From Timema cristinae (Eukaryota; Arthropoda; Insecta; Phasmatodea; Timematidae), in the NCBI GenBank assembly GCA_039000515.1, contig JBCFYV010011135.1, positions 20,610,927 through 20,674,926 on the forward strand: 64,000 nt of DNA. Reading direction: 5' to 3'. Below the pieces are notes generated by a model. That model saw nothing but the letters and a program-made list of their open reading frames with translations. It had not been told where the DNA came from and did not search any database. Shown here in pieces: positions 21,225 through 31,470 of this stretch; position 1 is the stretch's first letter, and each line of letters opens with the position of its first letter. The translations under genes and the position numbers were made by a program.

Positions 21225-23437
21225 ATATAAATGGATATCTATATATAATAGTATATCATAACTATTACAACAATATGCCTCACTCGACATCCCAAGCTTA
21301 ACTATCAACACGTAGCTACAATTAGAAAATTTATAACAATGGGTCTGTCAGATTTGAATACTAATATATAACATTAGAAACTTAGCTCAATAGGTCTCAC
21401 TCGACCGTTCCCAATAGAATTACAGATTTTTATAATAAGTAAACAACTTAGTCATTACGACAATTTACAAAAGGGGAATAATTCTCGAAATATTGAGAAG
21501 TAATAATTTAACTTTACGGCCAAAACCTAGCCTTTATAAAACCTAAACATTTTACACCACACGGGGTATACATCTCGTGCGATAAATAAGAACTTGTCCA
21601 TTACCTATTTTTGATATCAGTTCAAAAATACACATCTGAATTCCTAAGTTCAAATAAATAGTACTATATATTCATTTTGCCAACTTAACAACTTGCAAAA
21701 ATGATTTACTATCGCTAATCAAACCAAAGTTAAATATTCTGTTCCGAACCATGATTATATAAATTAATTTTAACTAACAGCAATAATAACCGAAACGTAA
21801 TTTTGACAGTATAAAGGCCGAAATATGATTTTATACCTTTTGTTCATCCTCGACACCTGATGTCCAAGGAAGCTATCCTGACAAGAGTAAAAGCCAATAC
21901 AGGTTACATGATTATATACGATTTCTATTCTAGCTCAGAAAGGGGGGAGAGGGGATGACAACACATAGGTGAACATACACAAAGAGGGGTGGGAAGGGGT
22001 AACCAGACGTATATCGAAGGTTCGAGCATATTGTGGATGACTATCGAACAATAGTTTCCCGGCCACATCATCACTTTATACGTCATGCTTTCCCAGCATG
22101 CCTCACGCTAATTCCTGGTACGAGTCTACACACTGCTCGCTCGGTTAGTTTGATGTTATTGTTCGCTGAAAGTTGCGCGTGAAGTTCACTGGGGAGGGGC
22201 CACTGATGAATGGGGCTTGGTGAGTTGAATCTTTTAGTTAATTCTGTCTTGTAGGTTTATACTTTATTGTAGCTTTATGCCGATAAATGCTACAATTTAA
22301 ACTTGTACTGCCTGAAATGTGATATATAATTTAATATTGCAATATATTAGATTGTCTCTTGCATCGAAATTGAGGCTCGAATATGTCATGTGCATTTATG
22401 TGTTTAGCTATGCGTGAATATTTTATGTGGTATTTATTACAGTTCTTCGCAATAGTTTGGGTTCACTGCCTTTAGTCAGCCGCCTTAATGTCTATAATTC
22501 AGAATAGTTATTTAATAGCCCTAGTACTGCACCCTTTTACAAAAAAGAGTACTTTAATCGTATGTAAACAATTCACACGAATCATAAACACACATAATAT
22601 TGTTGAAAACCATAAAAAGTCTCGTTATATAAAGTATTTATTATTACGGTAATTTAATATTTTAAACAAATGTATCAAAATAATTTTTTTTTAAATATTA
22701 GTTTTATAAAATCATATATTTGTCAATCACCTTTAAATTTATTATATTTAAGGATATTACTTTTTATTACTATTTAGTATGAAAAAACACTCACAAATAT
22801 CAACATTAAGAAGTCTTTGAGATCATTTAGAAAAAAATATCAAAATTCCTATATTGTTCTAATATTAAATTGGATTTCTATTAATTTTTCATAAAATTAA
22901 AATTACGTCAATATTTATTGTGCAAAATAATCATTAGATACCAATATTGAATAAAATTGTTGTAGCTACATTCCCAAAACTTTAGTTTTCCCCCTAAGAA
23001 CCAAGTATACAATGGTATTTTTTAATTTTAAACAAAATTTTAGAGCCAATTAACAAAAAAAAATTAATATAAAGACCTTAGTATCAGTAAACTTTATAAT
23101 TAATTTGAGACTAGGGTCAAATACAAAATATTTTTGAGGTTTTGCCCTCCAACACCTAGATATCAAATTTGAACAAAATCTATTAAACTGTTTATATCTC
23201 TGGCCATGTACATAATACATACAGACAGACAAACAGAACAACATACAAACTTGTGCACTGACAGAATTGTTTTAGTTTTTTTGTTCAGAAAACAATAAGA
23301 GGAAAGATTCATAAGTTTCGTGAGCAACATTTTTCAAGATAATTTATTTCTTAACAAATAAGAAAAAAGTAATTTTACTATAACTCTCAATGACTTATAT
23401 ACTTGTTTTTAATCATATTTATTATTATTATTATTAT
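21225..23437. other. 2.2 kb spacer with a GC-richer patch at 21.9-22.2 kb
   Basis: The patch at about 21940-22225 (GGGGGGAGAGGGGATG, GCTCGCTCGGTTAGTTTGAT) is less AT-rich than its surroundings and ends at GGCTTGGTGAGTT, a plausible splice donor; a non-coding first exon is possible but unproven. The stretch 22860-23240 resembles a decayed dispersed repeat with an ATACAGACAGACAAACAGA word. No protein domain recognised. Confidence 0.3.
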
Positions 23438-23571
23438 TAGTCATCTGGCGCTTGCCATGAGTGGTCATGTTTTTACTAAGCTCCGCAAGTGACCTCATTC
23501 CGTTCGCTGAGTGTTGTGTTGTGTGCGTGTATGCCTATCCGTAGGTCTGGTGAGTTGATATTCAATTCAAT

Positions 23572-24786
23572 ATGCCGGGGAGTGAGGACATTTGTGCTAA
23601 ATGTTCCCGTGCATTCTCTAGCCGACAAAGATTCATTTGGTGTTCTGGCCCTTGTAAAGCAAGGTTTCATCTTGACTGTCTCAAAATTAATGAGAAAGAA
23701 TATGAGTTGTTTAAATGAAAAGTGGGGTTTCTACGTTCAAGTATAGCCCATGTACCTAAAAGGCTAAAACTTCATTTGGAGACGACACCTTAACCAAATC
23801 TACTTCCGCACCCGTTCTTTCAGAGTGGCTGCGGAAGCCGGCTCAAGTGAAGTATTTTGAGGAGTTACTTAAAGCTTCATTAGTTGATCGGGAAGCAGTT
23901 ACGATACAGCTTTTAAACTCCCCGATTAGCATGGTCTACGATCTGTATACTCAGGTAAAAAATCTGAGCAACGATATCTCTGTGCTTAAGTACCAAATTT
24001 TTGATCTTTTAGATTCCAGGTACCCAGTTTTCTTGATTTCAGTCGAAACTTAATTCTCCTTATCTTCGGAATATTCCATTCCAATTGAATCTTCCGCATC
24101 TACATCTCATATATCTAAGACACTGAAATCACCCAAAAGACATTCAGCCAAGTTTTAAATTCAAATAATAAAAAGCTCTGTTGTCGACTCTAAGTCTGTT
24201 GTGCAATCACAAGCTGGGTCACAGTCTGCGTCAGCAAGCGCTGATGACGGTTTTACGGTGGTTTCACGTCGTAAAAACAAATCAGCGAATTCCAAAGTGC
24301 GCGAGGATCCGCCGGTTCAGCGCTCGCGTGCCAGAAAGTTGCTGACTGGTAATAAGACAGCCACCGACCTACAAACAGTGAACAAAGCTTTCAAAAAATA
24401 ATCTCTATTCGTTACTCGTTTTTCTCTTGAAGTATCTTCCCTGGTCATTCAATCTTATTTGACTAAAGAACTCAAATCTTGAAAACTTTGTTTGTTAAAA
24501 ATTGAAAACTAAATCTAACTCATATTCCTCCTTCAATGTTTCTGTCAAAGAAAAAGATTTTCTCATGATAGCCAGACGGCGGAATACCAACATTGTTTGT
24601 CTCATAGCACCTTACTATGGGAAGTCGTTGCCAGAGCAGATAGTCTGTGAGGAGTCCCCCTGTGTGTCTGCCTTTGTAAAGGCTGCTGTTGCATCTGAGC
24701 TTGGCTCTCAAGAGGATTCAAATCGAACCCCACATGTGACCATCGATGGAGGTCTGGAGGCTACATACCAGCCCATCTCCCAGTGA
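23572..24786 (+). pseudogene. LINE-A ORF1: PHD-finger, coiled-coil, nucleic-acid-binding-like protein (broken)
   Basis: ATG at 23572 opens a 48-residue reading (stop at 23716-23718) with EDICAKCSRAF and WCSGPCKARFHLDC: a C-x2-C, C-x3-C, H-x2-C series as in PHD-type zinc fingers of arthropod LINE ORF1 proteins. In other frames follow a heptad-like stretch (24 kb; LYTQVKNLSNDISVLKYQI), a DDGFTVVSRRKNK segment (24.24 kb), SLFVTRFSLEV, and SYSSFNVSVKEKDF with CLIAPYYGKSLPEQIV (24.5-24.65 kb), the last typical of the ORF1 C-terminal domain. ORF1 proteins bind LINE RNA in the transposition complex (family knowledge). At least four frame changes make it non-functional. Confidence 0.85.
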
Positions 24787-24813
24787 ATAATAGTGATATT
24801 CTATTATATTATT

Positions 24814-25780
24814 AATATGTTTGTGGTCTACTAACCAAAGCAAGGGAATTATTTACAAATATTTGTGCGAATGAATTATTTATTATTTGTTTGGTTGAAA
24901 CTTGGCTCTCATGTGAGTTTGTTAATGACAATTTCTTTCTCCCCTAATTATAATTGTATAGAGACAATAGATTATATGATGAAGGCACTGTCTCAAGGGT
25001 TGGTGGTGTTCTCATTTATATTATCGATTATATTTCTGGTGTGGCCAGGCGAACTGAACTTGAGAATAATATGGAATGTGTCTAGATAGAGATCACAATA
25101 TTTGATCGCCAAAAACTGTTAATTAGGAACACATATCTTGCTCCCCGAATAACAGACTACGCATTTAATAATCACTTTACATTTCTTGAAGGTGCTTTGT
25201 TTAACTACCTCTATCGTATAATAGTATTAGGTGATTTTAACTGCCCCAAAATTGATTGGAAATATCATAAAGCTCAAAACATTTCGCATTTCTACATTAA
25301 ATTAAAAGCTACTCAACTTCTTGCTTCGATCAACATAATAGGATTAGAACAAATTAATGAAGCTTATAATGACACTAACCTCTTTGACCATGTTTTTGCT
25401 AATTTTCACTACCCCTTGGTAGCTCAAAGCTCTCAATCACTAGAAAATATTGATTTAGCTAATCCGACCTTATTGATTTCACTTTATGTACCTATCTATT
25501 GCTACTAAAATTGATGACACCCCCAACACATATAATAACTATGCACGTGGTGATTAAGGTAATCTTTACAATGACCTGGCCACTGCCGATTTCTTGTGTT
25601 TATTCTACTATGGATGTTAATTTGGCTGTAGATAATTTTACTAATTTAGTCGAAAGGAAAATCAAAACGCATATTCCTAGAATTACCACTCTTAATTCAT
25701 CCAAATATCGTAATTGGTTTTCTTCTACTCTTAAATACTATATTAGGAATAAAAAAATGTTTTCAAAACGTTTAAACTAA
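24814..25780 (+). pseudogene. LINE-A ORF2 AP-endonuclease domain and linker (broken)
   Basis: Fragments read CGLLTKARELFTNICAN, IICLVETWLSCEFVNDNF, PNYNC, then IVLGDFNCPKIDWK (25.2 kb), LFDHVFANFHYPLVAQS and NIDLANPTLLISL. ETWLS carries the catalytic-glutamate motif and GDFN the magnesium/DNA-binding motif of the exonuclease-endonuclease-phosphatase fold in LINE ORF2; NIDLANPTLL is the region where an SDH-type motif would be and is degenerate. The linker to the RT (HIPRITTLNSSKYRNWFSST) is recognisable at 25.66-25.73 kb. The enzyme nicks target DNA to prime reverse transcription (family knowledge). Several frameshifts and stops. Confidence 0.88.
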
Positions 25781-25899
25781 CAAATAGATATGTATTCTAT
25801 TCACATTTTTCTCACTTTTGTAAATTAGTTAAAACTACATTGATTATAGACAGAGTGAATTGGATGAAATCAATAGAAAATAATATGTAATGCTAACCC

Positions 25900-26204
25900 A
25901 AGAAACTTTGGAAATTTGTTAAAAACAATCCCCGTTTTAACCTAGAAATCAATGGCATGATATTGCTGATCCTGTATTATTTGCTAATGAGTTTGGGAGC
26001 TACTTTCATTCCGTTTATAATTCAGCCCTTCCTGTCTTACCCTGCCCCGTTATTGAGACTAGCGCGCCCTTGTATCCTTGCCATATTACACCCTTGGAGG
26101 TTGCTAGTGCTATAAAAAAATTGAGTTCTTCTACACCTAATTTCAATGCTGAGGGAACTGCATGCTTACTATTGAGCAACAGCGTTTTCATTCTTTTGTT
26201 TACA
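25900..26204 (+). pseudogene. LINE-A reverse transcriptase, N-terminal part
   Basis: The translation FANEFGSYFHSVYNSALP, then HITPLEVASAIKKLSSSTPN and NAEGTACLLLSNSVFIL matches the finger region leading into the KS.GPDG.P.LL motif; the usual GPDG is altered to NFNAEG, so the motif is lost. The frame breaks off near 26204, where the DDE transposon block begins. The RT continues at about 28350 with ILKAVPVFSAI. Confidence 0.82.
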
Positions 26205-28350
26205 GTGATCAGTCTTCCTTCGAATGTATATCAAATTTGGCAATGCTGGGCTGACGTTGTTGTCAGTACTTGGTGCTTCTTCCTCCAACACAGTCGTAAA
26301 GTTACAGTAATCTGAGTCTCGTGTTCCTAATAGCTAGCTCAAAAACATTGACTAAATAAACACTCATGTTTTATAAGTACTCTGTGTAGAATAATATGTG
26401 TTATTGATCACGTTAAGATTTGGTGTGTATCTGTATGTGTTGGTTGCGTGTTTTGTATTTTTACCGTAAGGTTGTGGAACTATATTTGTATGTGCATATT
26501 AATATATTTATTTGAATAATAGTGTATTGTTAACAATTAAGATATAACAAACATTATGGAATCTCCGGCTTGTTACAAACAATTACATTCCAAGAGGAAA
26601 ATATTAAGTAGTAAAGAAAGGGCAATGGTGTTAAGAGTCTACACCTATTTTGTAAAGACGGAACTTGTTCAGTAACTCAAGCGGCAATGGCAACTGCAGA
26701 AGCTACAGGTGTGTCTTATAAGTTAGTAATCTCTATTAAACAAGAATTCAAAACTAAGGGAAAGTTATTGACACCAATCAAAAGAAATAACTCTACTCAA
26801 ATGAAGCGTTTGGATAAATGATAGTTTTACTCAAGCATCAATTCGCAGAAAGGTACATTCACTTTACCGTATCAATGAATTACCTACCCTAAAGAAAATT
26901 AAAGCTTTAATTGATACTGATAGCGACCTTCCTAATTTTTCATTGACGACACTTCAGAGGTTTCTTATAATATTGGCTTTAAATTCATTCGACGGAAGCG
27001 TAACTATTTGCTTCTAGACAGAGATGATATTATTGTGTGGCGACATCGCTACTTAAGAGCTATTAAGAAGCACAGAGATAGCAACAGGAATATTGTTTTC
27101 ACAGACGAAACCTGGTGCAATTCCGGACACACAACTTCAAAATCGTGGATGGACACAACAATTGCATCATCCTCACAAGCAAGGCGAGAAGGCCTAACTA
27201 CAGGAAATAAGCTTCCCTCTGGAAAGGGCGTCCACGCAGGTAATGAAAATGGTTTTATACCAGGTGCAGAGCTTATTTTTCATGGGAAAAAAGATGATGA
27301 CTATCATGATGAAATGGATGGAAAAATTATGAAAAATATTTCGAGAGAAGCTGCTTCCAAATATACCATCAAACAGTGTCATAGTTCTAGACAATGCATC
27401 CATTCATTCTACGATCAAAGAGAGCATTCCAACCAAGAGTAGTACCAAGATTATTATTCAATCCTGGCTCACCAGTAAAGGTATTTCTTGGGAAGAAACC
27501 ATGAATAAGATGGAGCTTGTAGAGATGTTGGACAAAGTACGAGGATATTATGAGCGTAAATATATTATTGCGAGATCGCTAAAAGTGCTGGACATGAAGT
27601 TCTACGACTGCCACCTTATCACTGTGAGCTTAATCCCATCGAAGGAATTTGGAGTCAAATTAAAATATTTGTTGCTCAAGAAAACAATACATTTAAACTT
27701 AATGATGTTCATCGCCTACTAGAAGGAGTGAGAAATATCATAAAAGAACACTGGAGAAATCATGTTCATTATGTAATGGAAGTGAAGCAACAATGTGGGA
27801 CGTAGACGGGCTTATAGAAAAACTGCAAGACAGTGTCGTGATAAATTTGAAGGACAGTTTCTCTAGCTCTGAGATGATGATAGTGATGCTGATCTAGGAG
27901 TGGTACCGTTACCTGATTAAGAACAAGTAAGAATGTAATTTATAGCATTTATTATAAAATGTATGTTGTAATATATTTGTTTGTATATTAATTATGAGGA
28001 AAAAAGCTTTATACATAAATTATTTTAAGCATAATTACGGAGGGAATAGAGAAACGTTAATTAAATTCAATCTTGAAAAAATTACGATTGTGGAAAGAGT
28101 TAATGTTTCTAGAAAAGGCTGTACACAGATAGGAAATGCTTTTGCTTGTCAATTGAACCCCCCAACCAACCCCATGCCGCATTGTTTACAATGAGGATTT
28201 CTAAGTAAACCCTCCCCCCTCACATTCCAACAACCGAAAGCTAGAAAATTTGGCAACCGGTAACGAGAGAGAGAGCGAAGATAAATCTTTTCTCCATAAG
28301 ACATGCAGTTCCCTCAGCTATGAAATTAGGTGTATATATGCCAGGACAAT
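26205..28350 (+). mobile_element. DDE-transposon block inserted in LINE-A reverse transcriptase
   Basis: The block separates two adjoining pieces of the LINE-A RT, so it arrived after the LINE. It holds one broken transposase (26558-27805). No clean terminal inverted repeat or TA duplication was found. Instead, a 33-bp LINE segment at 26132-26164 recurs inverted at 28302-28334 with two mismatches, so the right junction is rearranged. The outer limits are inferred from where LINE similarity stops and starts, with an uncertainty of some tens of bases. Confidence 0.75.
26558..27805 (+). pseudogene. Tc1/mariner-IS630-type DDE transposase (broken)
   Basis: ATG at 26558 starts MESPACYKQLHSKRKILSSK. 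After a frameshift comes CSVTQAAMATAEATGVSYKL (helix-turn-helix-like), then FTQASIRRKVHSLYRINELP, SLTTLQRFL, VWRHRYLRAIKKHRDSNRN and IVFTDETW with the first catalytic Asp. Next are HAGNENGFIPGAELIF, YHDEMDGK, VIVLDNASIHS (second Asp) and, after another shift, GHEVLRLPPYHCELNPIEGI with the catalytic Glu. The spacing from the second Asp to the Glu is about 80-85 residues (one frameshift between), far above the 34-37 usual for Tc1/mariner. Stops and frameshifts make it inactive. It cuts and pastes DNA in its live form (family knowledge). Confidence 0.88.
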
Positions 28351-29340
28351 GGAATTCCATGTTATAATATTAAAGGCTGTGCCAGTATTTTCAGCCATTT
28401 GTTATCTTAAATTATTACCATTAGCCTGTAAAATAAAACTTTTCATCTTACATGAAAACAATCTGTTGTCATACCTATTTATAAAAAAAGGGGCAAAAAC
28501 AAATACTTGTAACTATAGATCAAATTCCCTCTTAAACACTTTCTCCAAGGTATTCGATCAAATCATACATGAGCATACTTTCCGCCACCTTAAAAATAAA
28601 CTTTCAGATAATAATATGGCTTTATAAAAAATAAATCTACTGTCACTTATTTAGTAGAATTTCTTGAGCATGCTGCCCCTCAAGTCTCTGCCCAAGGTCA
28701 GGTTGATGATATTTATCTTGACCCAAAGTAAGGCATTTGACTTATGTCAGCATAATATTATTCTTTCTAAGCTTATAAATTATCAAATATTTTGCATATT
28801 CTACAGAGTTACAAAATTATTTAAATGGTATTCTACAATGCTCTTTAGAAAATGGAATGTCTATTAATAAATATAAGAACAAAACTATATATTTTACTAG
28901 GAAAAGAAATCATTTCTTTTTTACTTATAAATTGGGCATTGAAAACATAGTTCGCGCCTTTATATTAATGATCCTGGTGTTCCCCTTGATAACAAACTTG
29001 TTTCCACTATCATGTTGACCAAGTAATTTCAATGACTGGGAAATTACGTAGACTTATAAAAAAATATTTGTAATTATTTGATAAAGTAGACTTTTTTATG
29101 TCTGTACTACGCCCTGGTTAGATCTAAGTTAGAATATGCTACTGTTGCTTGGAATTACATTACCTTATCTGACTCTCTTAGGTTAGAAAACGTTCCATTT
29201 TTTCTCAATAGTTCTTATAAGGAAGCTCTAAATTTTTGTGTCCATAGCGCAAGTCTATATTTATCGAATTCAACTCCTATAATAAAATAAAATCTATACT
29301 CGGAGAGTTATTTAAGGAAATTTCATATCAATAATTTATT
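28350..29340 (+). pseudogene. LINE-A reverse transcriptase, C-terminal part (catalytic centre missing)
   Basis: Reads ILKAVPVFSAI, FIKKGAKTNTCNYRSNSLLN, TFSKVFDQIIHEHTFRHLKN, then VEFLEHA, DDIYLD, KAFDLCQHNIILSKLINYQI. The text then jumps to ENGMSIN-like sequence and NKTIYFTRKRNHFF, which normally lies after the YADD box; that box and its surroundings are absent, pointing to an internal deletion near 28800-28850. Further on come RSKLEYATVAWNYITLSDSL and related terminal residues at 29.11-29.2 kb. The enzyme copies LINE RNA at the nick; this one cannot. Confidence 0.87.
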
Positions 29341-29912
29341 ATGTAGAGATTCTGCCTCTAATATTTAAGTTTACAATATCTTGATTTTTTTTGCATATTG
29401 TTACTGCTTTTAACCTATCTTTAGTTATTTGTTATTATTGCTATTTTTTTATTTCTATTATTATTATCATTATTTATTTAGCACCACGTCTTACTACCCG
29501 TTCGGGTTATACGCTTAAGTACTAATTACACTAATGGATTAGGAATTGGGAAAGTTGAATTAAAGGAAGTGAACCCGCATTTGCGTGGAGGGAGAGTGGA
29601 AAACCATTTAGGAAAACCACCCCCAGTTCACCCAACCGAGATTTGAACCTCGATCTCCCCGTCCTCAGCAGTCGGGCTCAACACAAGCGCGTTAGCCAAC
29701 TACGCCACCGGGGCAGGTTATTATTATTTACTATTATTTTTTGCTGTAACTATTCATCATTATATATCATTATATAAATATTTTTGTTCATCTTATTTTC
29801 TCTTGTAAATATATATATATTTGTATGGTACCTGTGTAGTTTTCAGTGCTAGCCTGTTATAGGTCCTACGACTGTTGGCCAACACTAAAATAAAGGAAAT
29901 TGAAATTATTAT
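29341..29912 (+). other. LINE-A 3' untranslated region
   Basis: AT-rich sequence with SINE-II inserted (29478-29716). It ends with GTAGTTTTCAGTGCTAGCCT, GTTGGCCAACACTAAAATAA and an ATT-rich tail. TTATTATTATT tracts lie on both sides of the SINE, as expected when a SINE inserts in a T-rich target or its tail is copied. Confidence 0.7.
29478..29716 (-). mobile_element. SINE-II nested in the LINE-A 3' UTR
   Basis: The minus strand has the complete order: CGTAGTTGGCTAACGCGC (A box), CGAGGTTCAAATCTCGG (B box), CCTCCACGCAAATGCGGGTT, and tail ACCCGAACGGGTAGTAAGAC. It sits inside the LINE-A 3' UTR, so it is younger than the LINE. A clear duplication cannot be read because the target is itself ATT-rich. 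Confidence 0.9.
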
Positions 29913-31139
29913 TAGTATTAGGTGTTATATCTTACGACAGGTCCATTAATTTTTTTCAGTTACTTAGACTGCCAAAGTGCTTTGTCCTTCTTCAGCTCTC
30001 AGAACTTTCTTAGTTTCTTCAAGATATCTGGAATTTTGTTCCTCCTCGTTCCTAAGTTTATCTTTACCTCAACATTTGATTATACGACGTCATGTAAAAT
30101 TTAAAGAGAGTTAATCCTAAACATGTTTTCGATTCAGTTTACTTGTTTAGTATTAATTAAATACAACTAGAAGTTTGAGATACATTAATACATGATACTG
30201 ATATAAATTATTTTAGCTAATATTTTTAATATAACATTGGATTTAATTTGTATTTGACCATTACTACATAAATGTTAGCTTATTGTAGACCTTTATTAGT
30301 ACCATACTTGGAAACGTCTACATTTTTTATATTAGTGGAACACCATTTTATAAGCTACCAAAAGAAGTAAGGCACACAATATTTTTTTTAAATGTTGAGC
30401 GACATCTAAAAATAATATTTAGAATCAAAGACCTGTATTTTTAAACTTTGTGTAAATATGCTAAATAATAAATATACATTTAGTATTTGAAAATAAAGTT
30501 AAAGCCACATCACTACTATTTATTTATGAAAGAATTATGTTTGTTTGATTAACCTGTGTAAGGGCATCATAAGTAAATTTAATAAATATATTTATTTAAT
30601 ATATTTTTTATTATTAAATACGAACTCAAAGTTATTAACACGAGGTACGTAAACCCAACCTAATTGAAGAATATAATATCTGGATTTTTTTTTCTCGAGT
30701 GTTGTAAATATTTTCACCATCATTTCAAATTTAAACCCAAAGCAGTGTATTGTTTGTTTGAAAACTAAAATTAAAAGGAGTAAACATATGAAATCTATTT
30801 TCGTCAAAATATCCCTTCTCTAGAGATAAAATTATCACAACATATTTTTCATAACAAAATATCACCAAGGGTGGCGGCCCATGCATAGTTTTTAATTTTT
30901 TATTCAATCATTATTTATTTTATACAAAACCAATATTTTTCACTCTTATTTTTGTATCAATCCAGTTGTTTTTTTAACGTGACGAAAGGGTGAAATTTTA
31001 TCCCGAAACGAGGACTATCCTAGCCCTCAAGCATTTGATGTTATAAATAAAACAGTATGAAAAGGGTTTTGGGAAAATAAAGGGAAAGGGGGAAGAGGGG
31101 ATTTTTTTTTTGTAAACATAAAACATTTGTAAGGGTCTC
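29913..31139. other. Spacer without recognised features
   Basis: AT-rich; the frames at 29922-30104 (plus) and 30592-30807 (minus) show no domain. No tRNA-box or SINE-tail signal. Confidence 0.4.
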
Positions 31140-31470
31140 TCTTCTCCATAGTCTAGTTGGTCAGGACGAAGAGAGATAATCGCGCCCGGTAGGGTCCGCC
31201 TTGGATGATGGATGGTTTGTTATTGTCACGCAAACTGACGGTGGTTCCCCGACGAAAACCCGGGACAACGTGAGAAGAGGGTTGGCGGGATTGGGTGGGT
31301 TTTGGCAGAAACGGATGACATTTACATGATGTGGGAAGGAAGCGACACAATACACGTTGGTTGATTGGAAAATAAAGGAGGCGAAGAAGAAGAGGCGGCG
31401 ATAGACCGAAATTGGTCATTCTCTGTATATATAAACTAAGGAAGCTCCAGCCTAGAGAATAAAACTGACG
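31140..31470. other. GC-richer block of unknown nature
   Basis: The block has words such as ATCGCGCCCGGTAGGGTCCG and a purine-rich GGAGGCGAAGAAGAAGAGGC. A 116-codon minus frame (31153-31503) and a shorter overlapping one are open, with no motif I recognise. It could be a host exon or an unlisted repeat. Confidence 0.25.

Larger units (their letters stand above)
23438..29912 (+). mobile_element. LINE-A non-LTR retrotransposon, decayed and twice interrupted
   Basis: This holds, in order, a 5' UTR-like segment, ORF1 with a PHD-type zinc finger, an AP-type endonuclease, a reverse transcriptase, and a 3' UTR ending in GGAAATTGAAATTATTATTA. Every coding part has frameshifts and stops. A DDE transposon with its flanks interrupts the RT (26.2-28.35 kb) and a SINE-II interrupts the 3' UTR (29.48-29.72 kb). 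Without these, the element is about 4.1 kb, a reasonable size for a Jockey/CR1-type LINE with deletions. The left end abuts a (TTA)n run at 23419-23438. Clade assignment needs a tree. Confidence 0.92.

Noticed and set aside
22860..23240. Sixth copy of R1
   Set aside because: It has an ACAGACAGAC word and general resemblance, but the ordered R1 blocks (TTTTAGGGT, GATTGGTAAAATATTTT) are not present.
23476..23746. Overlapping 64- and 85-codon ORFs on both strands
   Set aside because: They are shadows of the LINE-A 5' region; the meaningful frame is the one starting at 23572 with the PHD-type finger.
26205..28350. Clean terminal inverted repeats of the DDE transposon
   Set aside because: AAATTTGGCAA-like words near both ends (26.23 and 28.24 kb) are in direct rather than inverted order. 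The only good inverted match (33 bp) includes LINE coding sequence.
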